From: Trichomonas vaginalis G3
Lineage: Eukaryota > Parabasalia > Trichomonadida > Trichomonadidae
Length of the DNA stretch: 64,000 bases
Direction: 5' to 3'
Assembly (NCBI RefSeq): GCF_026262505.1
Contig: NC_067204.1
Span: forward strand, 8,217,797-8,281,796
Below the pieces are notes generated by a model. It made no database searches. It saw only the letters and a list, made by a program, of their open reading frames with translations, and had not been told where the DNA came from. Both the position numbers and the translations under genes were made by a program. Within the stretch, counting starts at the first letter, position 1, and each line of letters begins with the position of its first letter. Shown here in pieces: positions 42,826-52,241 of this stretch.

Positions 42826-42843
42826 CCCTGGACTCTCTGAGTC
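42817..42843. repeat. Double-hairpin module (copy B, after the 378-aa gene)
   Basis: The second hairpin GACTC/GAGTC with loop TCT is perfect; the first is degenerate. It is bracketed by a direct GGACTTT duplication (42817-42823 and 42846-42852). Copy A has a single GGGCTTT here (near 26,029). Confidence 0.75.
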
Positions 42844-42904
42844 TCGGACTTTAAAAAAAATAAACTTTATTTTTATTTATTTTTTAATTTTTATTCTTAC
42901 ATAA

Positions 42905-45900
42905 ATGAACAAAAATGGAACAGCTAAAATGAATGATAATCAAATAAGAGCCGAAGGTAGAAGGTTATTTAAACGCTTCTATAACATTCCTGATGGTGTT
43001 AATCCTAAAACTCGTAGAAGTTATTTAAATGAAGCCATAGATGCATATGAAGGATTTGACATTTCATCAGAAAGTGAGAGGTTAGCAAGAATGTTAAACG
43101 TTAATATTGATTTTTATTATTGTGACCCTCAACCAGAAGACGTAGACATTAACAAGGTAGACTTTCCATTAGTGGATTCAATAATGATAGATCCAGAATT
43201 TAAAACAGTAAATATTTTATTAACACAGAGTCCATGTGGAAAACTTCACGCTAGAATAACAGACGTTGAAGCACTCACAGGATATAAAGTTTGCCCCTTT
43301 TGCAAAGAAGAAGTATATTCTATCCGTGATGATCCAGAAAGGAAAAACCAAAGAAGATTTTTAAAACATTGTGAGAAATGTAAAGAAAATAATGGAAGAT
43401 TAATTCAAGACGTTCAATTGCAAAACACACAACAACCATATGCACCACATATTACGAAACAGAAGATATATCAGTGGTTATTAGCTCACAATTTGCAGGA
43501 ATATTATCAACCGACAAGATATTATATTACTTTTGACTTCGAAACATTAGAGACTAAAGAAGAATTACAACTTTCTGAGTGTGCAACTTTGAATGCTTAC
43601 TTAAAACCATTCATGGTATCATCAACGGTTAAATTAAACGATAAAACATATACGAGGAATTTTTGCTTAACTTCGAGTGATTCTTTTATTTCTGATTGGA
43701 TTAAGTTTTTATTTTCAACCTGTTCATTAGTTGCTAAATCAAATATTGAACAATATGAAGAATTAATGAAGTCGCAAACATTAAATGAAAAACAGAAGGA
43801 AGCATTTAAAGAACTTCTAGATGAGGAATTCAATAAAGTGAATATCATAGGTTTTAATTCGGGAAAGTTTGATTTAAATTTAATTCTTCGTGATTTAAAC
43901 ACTGCAAAATGGAAAATAAAATCAATGCTGGGTTCATCTTCACAATTTAAGCAAATCATTGTAAAGAAAACAAACGTTCCATATGAATTGAGATTTATTG
44001 ACATCAGAAATTATATAGCGGGTGGGACATTAGATCAATTCACTCAAGATTTCGGAAACAATAAAACACGTGTTAAATCCTTTTTCCCTTATCAATTCAT
44101 CACGTGGGAAAATTACGAAGAAGAATTATATAAAGTGGAACCATTCACTCAAGATTCATTTTATTCAGCATTAACTCAAGAAACTATATCAGATAGTGAT
44201 TATCAAATATATCTCAATGATGCTAAAAATTTTAAGAATAGATTAGAATATTTTATTCATTATTGCAATAAAGATGTTGAAATTATGATTGACCCAATTG
44301 ATAAAATTATCGAAGAAACATTTGTTTATAAAATTGACATGCTTCATAATCTTTCTTTATCATCGAATGCATCAATGATTCGTTACGCGTTAGCATATAA
44401 GAACTTCAATCCTAACGAAACATATCCAGAAGAAGAAAATGTGGAATCAAGTTTTGAATTAACAAAAAAGTATTGGAAATATAAAATTGAATCATATAAG
44501 AAACAAGATGAAAAAGCGGAAAGGGATACTAAAAACAATGTTTCAATGGATGACTATCAATACTATCACGATTTAATCCTTTCATCTAAATGCAAAATGT
44601 GTGGTAAAGCGTTTACATATGCAAATAAACCAACATTGGATAGAATAGATAATGAAAAACCACATACCAAAGAAAATTGTCAGTTAATGTGTTGTTATTG
44701 CAATGTCGTAAAATCAAATAAAGATGAAGATGTTCAACGTTTAAGAATCAATTTAAGAAATTATGCATTAAAAAATAATTTACCAATGACTTTAGATTCA
44801 GTTGAAGCTTATCACATTCTCCGTAATGGAATTACTGGTGGTCTATCAAATGTTCAACATCGTGTTAATCTTAAAGGAATCACGCACATTAATAAACTTT
44901 CATATAATCCAGAAACTAAAACTGTATCAAATGAGGACACCACCAACATTATGACTCATTTCGTTGGAGTTGACTTTAATTCATTATATCCTTCATCATT
45001 TTCATCTAATCCTCATGATTTCATTCAATATACTGACCATAAAATGTATATGCCGGGAAGATTGAATGGTGTTATCATTTGTGATACAGCAACAAAGAAA
45101 GCAAAAGCACTGGGAATAATTAAGAAGAAAAATACTTTATTCGTGGCTGAAGTAAAGGGTCACATTGATGAAAAATACATTAATGATTACATAAACTTTT
45201 TACCGATAATAAGAAACTTAGATATTATCACAGATGAAAAAACAATTGGCAGTTTTATGTATAATTACATGAAATCAAACAATCTACCAGTTGACCAGAA
45301 ACAGAGAAAATTAACTCAGTTAGCATCAACACACAACCAATATCAACCATTTTCTTCTTATTATCTTTGGTATCTAATAGACAGATTTCATTTTATCATT
45401 GATGACATTCAATCAATTTTAACATTTACTAAAAACACTTGTTTTAATGAATTTGCGAACAAATTTATGAACGAAAGACAAAAGGCTGAATTAGAAGGAA
45501 ATAAAGGAAAAAGTTTATTTTGCAAGATTTCACTTAATGGATCATATGGTTACGATGCAATGAATACACAAAATTACGCAAAGACTAAAATAATGAATGC
45601 ACAGAAGGCACGCGTTGCATGTATGTCAAATAAGTTTAAAAACATAAGAGAAATAGGTGAAGATACATATCAAGTGATGCTCAAAGATAGATTTTATAGA
45701 TGTGATACATGTTTACAAGAGGCATTCTTCACTTTAGATAATGCTAAATACTGGTATTTGGTTTTCATTTATGATTTTATGTATAAATGCATGGATGTTA
45801 ATCGTTTTCATTTCATTGAAGGTGATACTGATTCATCTTATTGGGCAATCGCTGGCGACCCAAATCTTCCTAACACTCAAGCATTTCAAGCAATTGTTAC

Positions 45901-46348
45901 CGATAAACAATTTTATGATAAAAACATTTTCAAATTCGCACCTTTTGATTTCTTCTGTTTTGATGAGAAATTTAAACCTAAATTAAAGAATAAAGCTGAA
46001 GAAAAAGCACATGAGAAGAAGTTATTGGGTTTAGCAATTGAGAAACAAGGTGATAACATGGTTGCTTTATGTCCTAAGTGTTATACATCATTCAATGGTT
46101 CAATTGATGGAAGTGATTTTAAAAAGATTGCACAAAAAATGAAAGGTGTTAGTTTACGACAAAATAAACAATTAACACCTAAAAATTATTTGGATATAAT
46201 AAATGATAAATTGATATTTGATGGTCAGAATATTAATTACAACTTAAAACGGTCAATGACTCGCTTAACAATCGGTAAGACTGCATTAACAGGAGCACAC
46301 ACTAAGGCTGTATGTTGTGAAAATGGATGTTGTATGCCATTTATTTAA
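42905..46348 (+). CDS. Protein-primed family B DNA polymerase with inserted HNH-like domain, 1,147 aa
   Basis: A zinc-ribbon-like CPFC...HCEKC lies at residues 130-159. Exonuclease motifs: D211-F-E213 (FDFETLE), FNSGKFD around 317-323, and the YCNKD region around 453-457. An HNH-like cluster at 563-600 (C563-x2-C566, LDRID 578-582, H587, N591, C596/C599) sits between the exonuclease and palm; endonuclease-like insertions at this place are known in Polinton polymerases. Palm motifs: A at D690 (DFNSLYPS), B at K874-x3-N878 (KISLNGSYG), C at D974-T-D976-S. It should copy the element from a protein primer at its ends. It looks whole. Confidence 0.93.
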   Translation: MNKNGTAKMNDNQIRAEGRRLFKRFYNIPDGVNPKTRRSYLNEAIDAYEGFDISSESERLARMLNVNIDFYYCDPQPEDVDINKVDFPLVDSIMIDPEFKTVNILLTQSPCGKLHARITDVEALTGYKVCPFCKEEVYSIRDDPERKNQRRFLKHCEKCKENNGRLIQDVQLQNTQQPYAPHITKQKIYQWLLAHNLQEYYQPTRYYITFDFETLETKEELQLSECATLNAYLKPFMVSSTVKLNDKTYTRNFCLTSSDSFISDWIKFLFSTCSLVAKSNIEQYEELMKSQTLNEKQKEAFKELLDEEFNKVNIIGFNSGKFDLNLILRDLNTAKWKIKSMLGSSSQFKQIIVKKTNVPYELRFIDIRNYIAGGTLDQFTQDFGNNKTRVKSFFPYQFITWENYEEELYKVEPFTQDSFYSALTQETISDSDYQIYLNDAKNFKNRLEYFIHYCNKDVEIMIDPIDKIIEETFVYKIDMLHNLSLSSNASMIRYALAYKNFNPNETYPEEENVESSFELTKKYWKYKIESYKKQDEKAERDTKNNVSMDDYQYYHDLILSSKCKMCGKAFTYANKPTLDRIDNEKPHTKENCQLMCCYCNVVKSNKDEDVQRLRINLRNYALKNNLPMTLDSVEAYHILRNGITGGLSNVQHRVNLKGITHINKLSYNPETKTVSNEDTTNIMTHFVGVDFNSLYPSSFSSNPHDFIQYTDHKMYMPGRLNGVIICDTATKKAKALGIIKKKNTLFVAEVKGHIDEKYINDYINFLPIIRNLDIITDEKTIGSFMYNYMKSNNLPVDQKQRKLTQLASTHNQYQPFSSYYLWYLIDRFHFIIDDIQSILTFTKNTCFNEFANKFMNERQKAELEGNKGKSLFCKISLNGSYGYDAMNTQNYAKTKIMNAQKARVACMSNKFKNIREIGEDTYQVMLKDRFYRCDTCLQEAFFTLDNAKYWYLVFIYDFMYKCMDVNRFHFIEGDTDSSYWAIAGDPNLPNTQAFQAIVTDKQFYDKNIFKFAPFDFFCFDEKFKPKLKNKAEEKAHEKKLLGLAIEKQGDNMVALCPKCYTSFNGSIDGSDFKKIAQKMKGVSLRQNKQLTPKNYLDIINDKLIFDGQNINYNLKRSMTRLTIGKTALTGAHTKAVCCENGCCMPFI

Positions 46349-46450
46349 TAAAATACCACAGAAGAGACAAAAGGAACCGTTAATGATGGTTTTGATACTA
46401 TGATTCAAAGAGGTGGGCACCCTTAAAACATTGATTTTATTTTTATATAA

Positions 46451-47970
46451 ATGAATAACACAGATTTAAAAATTTTAATTGATGATTTAGTATTTAATCA
46501 AAATTTTCTTAATTATTATGATTTAAAAGCATATCTCCAAAAATATAATAATAATATAATGGGTGATGATATGGAATATTATTATCCATATTATAAAAAT
46601 GAAATTTTGAAATATCATAATAAAATAATTTCTGAAATTAAAGACAAAATTAAAAATAATGAATATAAAAGGGAAAAACTAAATCACAGCTTAAACAGTT
46701 GAAAGATTTCAAAAATAAAGTATTAACAGAAGAAGATATTGATGAATTATATAAATTATATAATCCCGAGCCGCAAAAGCCAAAGGAACAAAAACAAAAG
46801 GAACAAAACACCCAGGTCCTTCAGACCATAAATGATGCACAAGCTTTAATTTATGATTCATTAGTTAAACCATATTCAGCCCGACTTTTAAATGAAGATC
46901 AACTTTTGGAATTCATCCTTCAACATAAACTCGAAGCGGGAAAGTATATCAAACCTTTATATACAGCATATTTAAAACAAATGAATAAAATACATCCAGA
47001 ATTAATGAAGGGAGGATTGAATTCCAAAATCAAAGCAGATAAAATTAAACCACTTACAACACCAAAACCTCCAACAGTAGTACCTCCTCCTCCTTCAGTT
47101 AATCCTTCATCATTCACTTTATTATATCCATTTCAAACATTTAAGAAGCAAAAAGATTTTAAAAAGGATTTCAAGATATTAAATAAACCAATTGACCCGA
47201 AAATTCAACCATTAAAGGAAAAATTTAGTCGACCTTCATTTGCTCCATATCCATATTCATACGAAATCGATCATCTGGAATATTCAAAAGGAAACGTTAC
47301 TTATTTATTTGCCATTAACATTAACACTAGATATTTATATTGCATTCCGGTGAAAGGGAAAACAGAACAGGAAACAAGAAGAGCTATTCAATACTTACTA
47401 GATCATGAAAGAGTAGATAATATCAGGGGTGATGGTGATAAAGGATTTCAGGCAGCTATGGCTCATTATTTCCCACAAATTAATTTTTACTTTTCATCCT
47501 CTCCATATACGTTTCATAATAAAATAGTTGATGCGGTAATGAGAACTCTTAGAGATGCGTTAGGGGTTAACGGTCAGATATACTGGGATGGAAATCATGA
47601 CTCCATCATACAGCAGTTAGTATATTATTACAATAATACATGGCATAGAACTATAAACATGAAACCGGTGGAAATGAAAAATGATATTTCAAAAGAATGG
47701 GAATATATTAGAAAGCAAATGGAAAAGTTAAATGATGTTAAACGTGAACAAATTAATTCGGGGCTCATGAATTTTAAACAAGGAAATAAAGTTTTAATTC
47801 ATCTCGATTATGGAAAAACTGATAAATCAATGACAAAAAGAAGACGAAGATTTGACACAATAGCTGAATTTGTTAGATATATTAACGGCAATGCATTAGT
47901 TGAAGTTGACAAGAAATTAATAGAAATTCCGATTTATTTTATTACTCCATTATATTTAAATAATATTTAA
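46451..47970 (+). pseudogene. Retroviral-type (rve) integrase, broken
   Basis: The catalytic core is recognisable with acidic candidates in EIDHLEY, GDGDKGF and NKIVDAVMRTL, and the strand FAININTRYLYCIPV between. A Pro-rich linker (PPTVVPPPPSVNPSS) lies before the core. A basic C-terminal domain (FKQGNKVLIHLDYGK...IPIYFITPLYL) resembles an SH3/chromo-like DNA-binding tail. Polinton integrases insert the element and make the 6-bp target duplication. About one break is apparent. Confidence 0.75.
46800..46827. repeat. Double-hairpin module, 28 bp, reverse orientation (copy B, integrase)
   Basis: On the minus strand: GGTCT/GGACC with loop GAA, TG, then a degenerate GGTGT/GTTCC with loop TTT. 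Same unit as in the fibre gene, so one module lies in two unrelated genes; both encode a TQVLQTI-type peptide. Confidence 0.75.
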
Positions 47971-47989
47971 TTTTTCTATTTCGTAAGAA

Positions 47990-48286
47990 ATGAGTGACAA
48001 CAAAGCAGTCAAGAGTCCAGACAATGAATATAAAAAGAAACTAAACAGAATTAAATCAAAAATATGCTATTACAAAAAGAAGTCGCAATGCGGTGGGGTT
48101 GAAAACAATAAAACTAATGGAACTGAAAACGATAAAGAGAGGAAAGAAATAATCGAAAAATTAGAAACTTACCGTTCAATCATTAAACTGAGTGAAGCAA
48201 AAATAAAAGAATTTAATAGAATAAATAAATTGGTTGGAAGAGATGAATTTAATAAAGATGAATTTTTAAACTCTATCCAAATTTAA
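47990..48286 (+). CDS. Small charged helical protein, 98 aa
   Basis: MSDNKAVKSPDNEYKKKLNR, then a long charged helix (ERKEIIEKLETYRSIIKLSE). The start follows TTCGTAAGAAATG, the recurrent Polinton start context. Related sequence lies near 28,150-28,342 in copy A. Unknown. Confidence 0.6.
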   Translation: MSDNKAVKSPDNEYKKKLNRIKSKICYYKKKSQCGGVENNKTNGTENDKERKEIIEKLETYRSIIKLSEAKIKEFNRINKLVGRDEFNKDEFLNSIQI

Positions 48287-48289
48287 TTT

Positions 48290-48450
48290 TTATTCCTCTT
48301 CGACAACATCTCTCTTTCCATCATTACTGCATAACCACATTTTCTCAATTTTAGTGGTTTGTTATTTTTAACATGTTCTTGCATCATTTTTATCATTTCC
48401 TCCCTTGTTATGATTCGTGGTAAATTTTGAGCTTGTGGGGTATTCATTTA
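48290..48450 (-). pseudogene. Remnant of the small basic protein gene (copy B)
   Basis: Shares TPQAQNLPRIITREEMIKMMQE with the 116-aa gene at 28346-28696 of copy A; shorter and broken. Confidence 0.55.
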
Positions 48451-48490
48451 TGATAAAAATAAAAATTTAAATTATGCCGTTCTAAAGTTT

Positions 48491-48868
48491 GTGACAACAT
48501 GACATTTTGACAACATCATGGGTTATTCAATAATTAATTATTTTTGAAGAACTGAAGGGGTCACCAGGTCACCAGGTCACCAGGTCATTTAACTTCTCTG
48601 AAAAAATGTGACAACATGACATTTTGACAACATCATGGGTTATTCAATAATTAATTATTTTTGAAGAACTGAAGGGGTCACCAGGTCACCAGGTCACCAG
48701 GTCATTTAACTTCTCTGAAAAAATGTGACAACATGACATTTTGACAACATCATGGGTTATTCAATAATTAATTATTTTTGAAGAACTGAAGGGGTCACCA
48801 GGTCACCAGGTCACCAGGTCATTTAACTTCTCTGAAAAAATGAGACAACATGACATTTTGACAACATC
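48491..48868 (+). repeat. Left tandem array, 117-bp units (three and a part)
   Basis: Units start at 48491, 48608, 48725 and a partial one at 48842. Each contains GACAACATGACATTTTGAC and three GGTCACCA 8-mers in a row. Inverted counterpart of the right array. Confidence 0.9.
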
Positions 48869-48901
48869 ACAGAGAAGGCAAAAATAAATTCCAGTCATAC
48901 T

Positions 48902-51209
48902 TTATAAAGCTTCATTCACAGGTATTTCATCGTCAGTAAATGATTCCTCATTATCGTTTGGTTCAATTTGTTTATATAATCCTTTCATTTCTTCTTTCAA
49001 AACATAATACCATGTTTGTTTACCATCTATTTTTCTTTGTTTCCTTTCACATTTATCCTTAATGCTCATTTGAAAGTTTTTGTCTTTCATGTCTGATGGT
49101 TTGCAGAATAGAGCATTTTTACACGTCATACCTGCACATAATTCATCATAATGTGTATTTATCCATTCATCTAAAGGATTTGTTGATAACTCGATTAAAT
49201 CTTGTTTGGCTTCAGTCATCGGTATGATTCGTACATTAAATGATGAAAGGTCATATTGCATAAAATATGTTAAAAGGTTATCATAAAATTCCTTTGTGCA
49301 TGAATCCATTAAATTCTTGAAGTAATCAAATTGACCCTTGAATTTACCATTAACCTTAAAACTACGTATCTTCTGTCTCCAACTTCAATTTTGACAGGGT
49401 AGACGTTGTTAGTTACGAAAATGAAGTTTGCAACGTTCTGTGCTTTCTTCTGGGTTGATTCTTTTCATTAATTCTAATCTCATTATCCGTAATAATTGAT
49501 TTCAAAGCGTTGAAGTTTGCGAGTCTGTCTTCACCTACATTCTTGAGTTCATTAAGTACAAGAAACATTTTATTTCAACACTGAGTTGAAATTACCCGTT
49601 AGCTCACTTATTTCAGTAATGTTTTTACATGAATAACCAGCGAGAAGTTCAGAAATAATGTCCGTGAATCTGTTTTTACCTGTTCCCTGAAGTCCTTTCA
49701 AAATAATTGCTGTTTCATTCTTGATTCCAGGATGTTGAATCATTGATGCAATCCAGCCGAGAAGGTATTTATACACTTCATCGTTATTATCACAAATGAC
49801 TTCTTTAATGAAATTCATAAACATCTCAATTTTTGAGTAATCTGGTTTTCGAGAATGTTGTATTTATAACCCTGAAACGTTGAGAAAACATCTGGAGAAT
49901 CAGATTTAAAGCAAACACCCTTAACGGTTAATGAAGACAATTGATTTAGTAGTACATCCCATGCTGTTATGGTTTTACCTTCTTCTTTAAATAATTTAAT
50001 CATTTTGAGTGACTCTTTCATGTTTGACTGAAGAACAAATGATATTTGATTCATTTTGTCGTGTATGTTGTAATCTTTCTGAATGAAATATTTGTTTCCA
50101 CAATCTACAAAACGAATTACACGTGATAAATCCTCAATTACTTCAGAACTGTTTTTATACTGATGATTTTCAGCCTTGCGTCTAATATCTGTTATCAAAA
50201 ACGAGTCATCAAGTTTGATATCAAATGTTATTTTTGGCTTACGTAATAAAGGCAAAACGTATTCATCATAATATTCCTTTTGATAAAGTTTTAGAATCTT
50301 CACTAAAACAAATGGAGAAGTCATTAAATGTGCATATCTACTACGTGCTTTTTCAAAATTACTTTTTGCATTTTCAGTTAAATTGCAGAAATTATAAACG
50401 TTATCGTATGCTTCATTAATTAAATGATTAGGTAACGAATTAATAGCTTGAAACAGTGTGAATAATGTAACTTCTTTTTCTAAATTCATGTTTCCACCGT
50501 CATTATGTACTTCAAAATCACAGATGCCATCAACTATGCTCTGGGCAAGTTTATCGTCAATGTTTACATCTTTGTTTTCATTCATTATACTCTTTATTTC
50601 TTCGTTCTTCTGTTCAACTCTTACCTTAATATTCAAATCATTTAATATATCATTCACTGTTCTAGTTAATGTTGAATCATAACTTCCACGAATGAATGAG
50701 TATGTATTGATTGGTTCTGTTGCATTCTTTCGAACTCTTGAATCAGCCATAACCACTAATGAACGCTTTGAATCATCAATAGAAGTCATTATGTCAATAT
50801 CATAATCATTGCAGGAATAACATTTAATCATTCTGTTCGAAACTGCATAGAAGAAATTAGTGTTGCAATAAATGTGAAGACCTCCTGAAGCGGTTTTAAC
50901 GATAACATCTTTATCCGAAAGTTTTGATAAAATATCTTTTCTAACTGTTTCTTTAAGTTCATCATTGTACGATTTATTGATATCAACATCTATAATCGTT
51001 AAATTTGAAATTTTATTTACTAATAAAGCTGTACCAGTTTTCCTTCCTCTTCCTCCATCATGTTTGAGGTAGTTATGTAAATCAATCTTGTTTTCACCAA
51101 TTCTTTCGTTGAGGGTTTTAGTTTCTGCCACAACTAATTCCTCAGCTAATGAATCAATAACTTTTTCATCAGAAACGATAAAGTTGCTGTTGTTGTTTGT
51201 TGCTGTCAT
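48902..51209 (-). pseudogene. Primase-polymerase / superfamily 3 helicase, broken
   Basis: The N-terminal half shows an archaeo-eukaryotic primase signature: a DVD motif in TIIDVDIN, then KTASGGLHIY (S-x-G-x-H type). Further on, the SF3 helicase P-loop appears in IILKGLQGTGKNRF near 49,680. An acidic C-terminal tail ends the region. Such proteins prime and unwind DNA in virophages, NCLDVs and some plasmids; standard Polintons rely on protein-primed polB. Two or three breaks. Only copy B has it. Confidence 0.75.
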
Positions 51210-51283
51210 TTATATAGGAATAAAAAAATAAAAATAATTTTAAAACTAACTTTATTTTTGGACTGCATCAAATTTTCGTAAAT

Positions 51284-52098
51284 GTTGTCAAAATGTCATG
51301 TTGTCTCATTTTTTCAGAGAAGTTAAATGACCTGGTGACCTGGTGACCTGGTGACCCCTTCAGTTCTTCAAAAATAAGTCATAACTGCCTTCCTCCTGTG
51401 ATGTTCAAAATGTCATGTTGTCTCATTTTTTCAGAGAAGTTAAATGACCTGGTGACCTGGTGACCTGGTGACCCCTTCAGTTCTTCAAAAATAAGTCATA
51501 ACTGCCTTCCTCCTGTGATGTTGTCAAAATGTCATGTTGTCTCATTTTTTCAGAGAAGTTAAATGACCTGGTGACCTGGTGACCTGGTGACCCCTTCAGT
51601 TCTTCAAAAATAAGTCATAACTGCCTTCCTCCTGTGATGTTGTCAAAATGTCATGTTGTCTCATTTTTTCAGAGAAGTTAAATGACCTGGTGACCTGGTG
51701 ACCCCTTCAGTTCTTCAAAAATAAGTCATAGCTGCCTTCCTCCTGTGATGTTGTCAAAATGTCATGTTGTCTCATTTTTTCAGAGAAGTTAAATGACCTG
51801 GTGACCTGGTGACCTGGTGACCCCTTCAGTTCTTCAAAAATAAGTCATAACTGCCTTCCTCCTGTGATGTTGTCAAAATGTCATGTTGTCTCATTTTTTC
51901 AGAGAAGTTAAATGACCTGGTGACCTGGTGACCTGGTGACCCCTTCAGTTCTTCAAAAATAAGTCATAACTGCCTTCCTCCTGTGATGTTGTCAAAATGT
52001 CATGTTGTCTCATTTTTTCAGAGAAGTTAAATGACCTGGTGACCTGGTGACCTGGTGACCCCTTCAGTTCTTCAAAAATAATTAATTATTGAATAACC
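51284..52098 (-). repeat. Right tandem array, 119-bp units (seven)
   Basis: Units begin at or near 51284, 51402, 51520, 51639, 51750, 51869 and 51988. Each holds ATGTCATGTTGTCTC and runs of the 8-mer CTGGTGAC (three copies, two in the unit starting 51639). The last unit switches to the ATAATTAATTATTGAATAACC variant found in the left array. Confidence 0.9.
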
Positions 52099-52100
52099 TG

Positions 52101-52166
52101 AAAACATTAACATTAACATAAACATTAACATAAACATTAACGTAACCATTAACGTAAACATTAACG
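52101..52166 (+). repeat. 12-bp tandem repeat (ACATTAAC-type)
   Basis: About five imperfect copies of CATTAACATAAA / CATTAACGTAAA right after the array, at the outer edge of the primase-helicase block. Confidence 0.8.
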
Positions 52167-52241
52167 ATAAAATATATTTCTGCAGTTCATCCATTACTTC
52201 ATTACCTAATTAATTACAGACATAAAATATATTTAGTTCAT

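Larger units (their letters stand above)
48491..52098. other. Nested block: primase-helicase gene between inverted tandem arrays
   Basis: The corresponding place in copy A (around 29,060) has no such block: the sequence AAAGTTTGTGA is shared and then B continues into the array. The block consists of a left array (117-bp units), a leftward primase-polymerase/SF3 helicase gene, and a right array (119-bp units) in the opposite orientation to the left one. It looks like a separately acquired replication module inside Polinton B. Right boundary approximate. Confidence 0.6.

Noticed and set aside
43597-44004. Minus-strand ORF inside polB
   Set aside because: Antisense shadow of the polymerase exonuclease region, repeated in copy A for the same reason.
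48491-52098. 117/119-bp arrays as CRISPR-like
   Set aside because: Units are tandem without variable spacers, and no cas-like gene is near.
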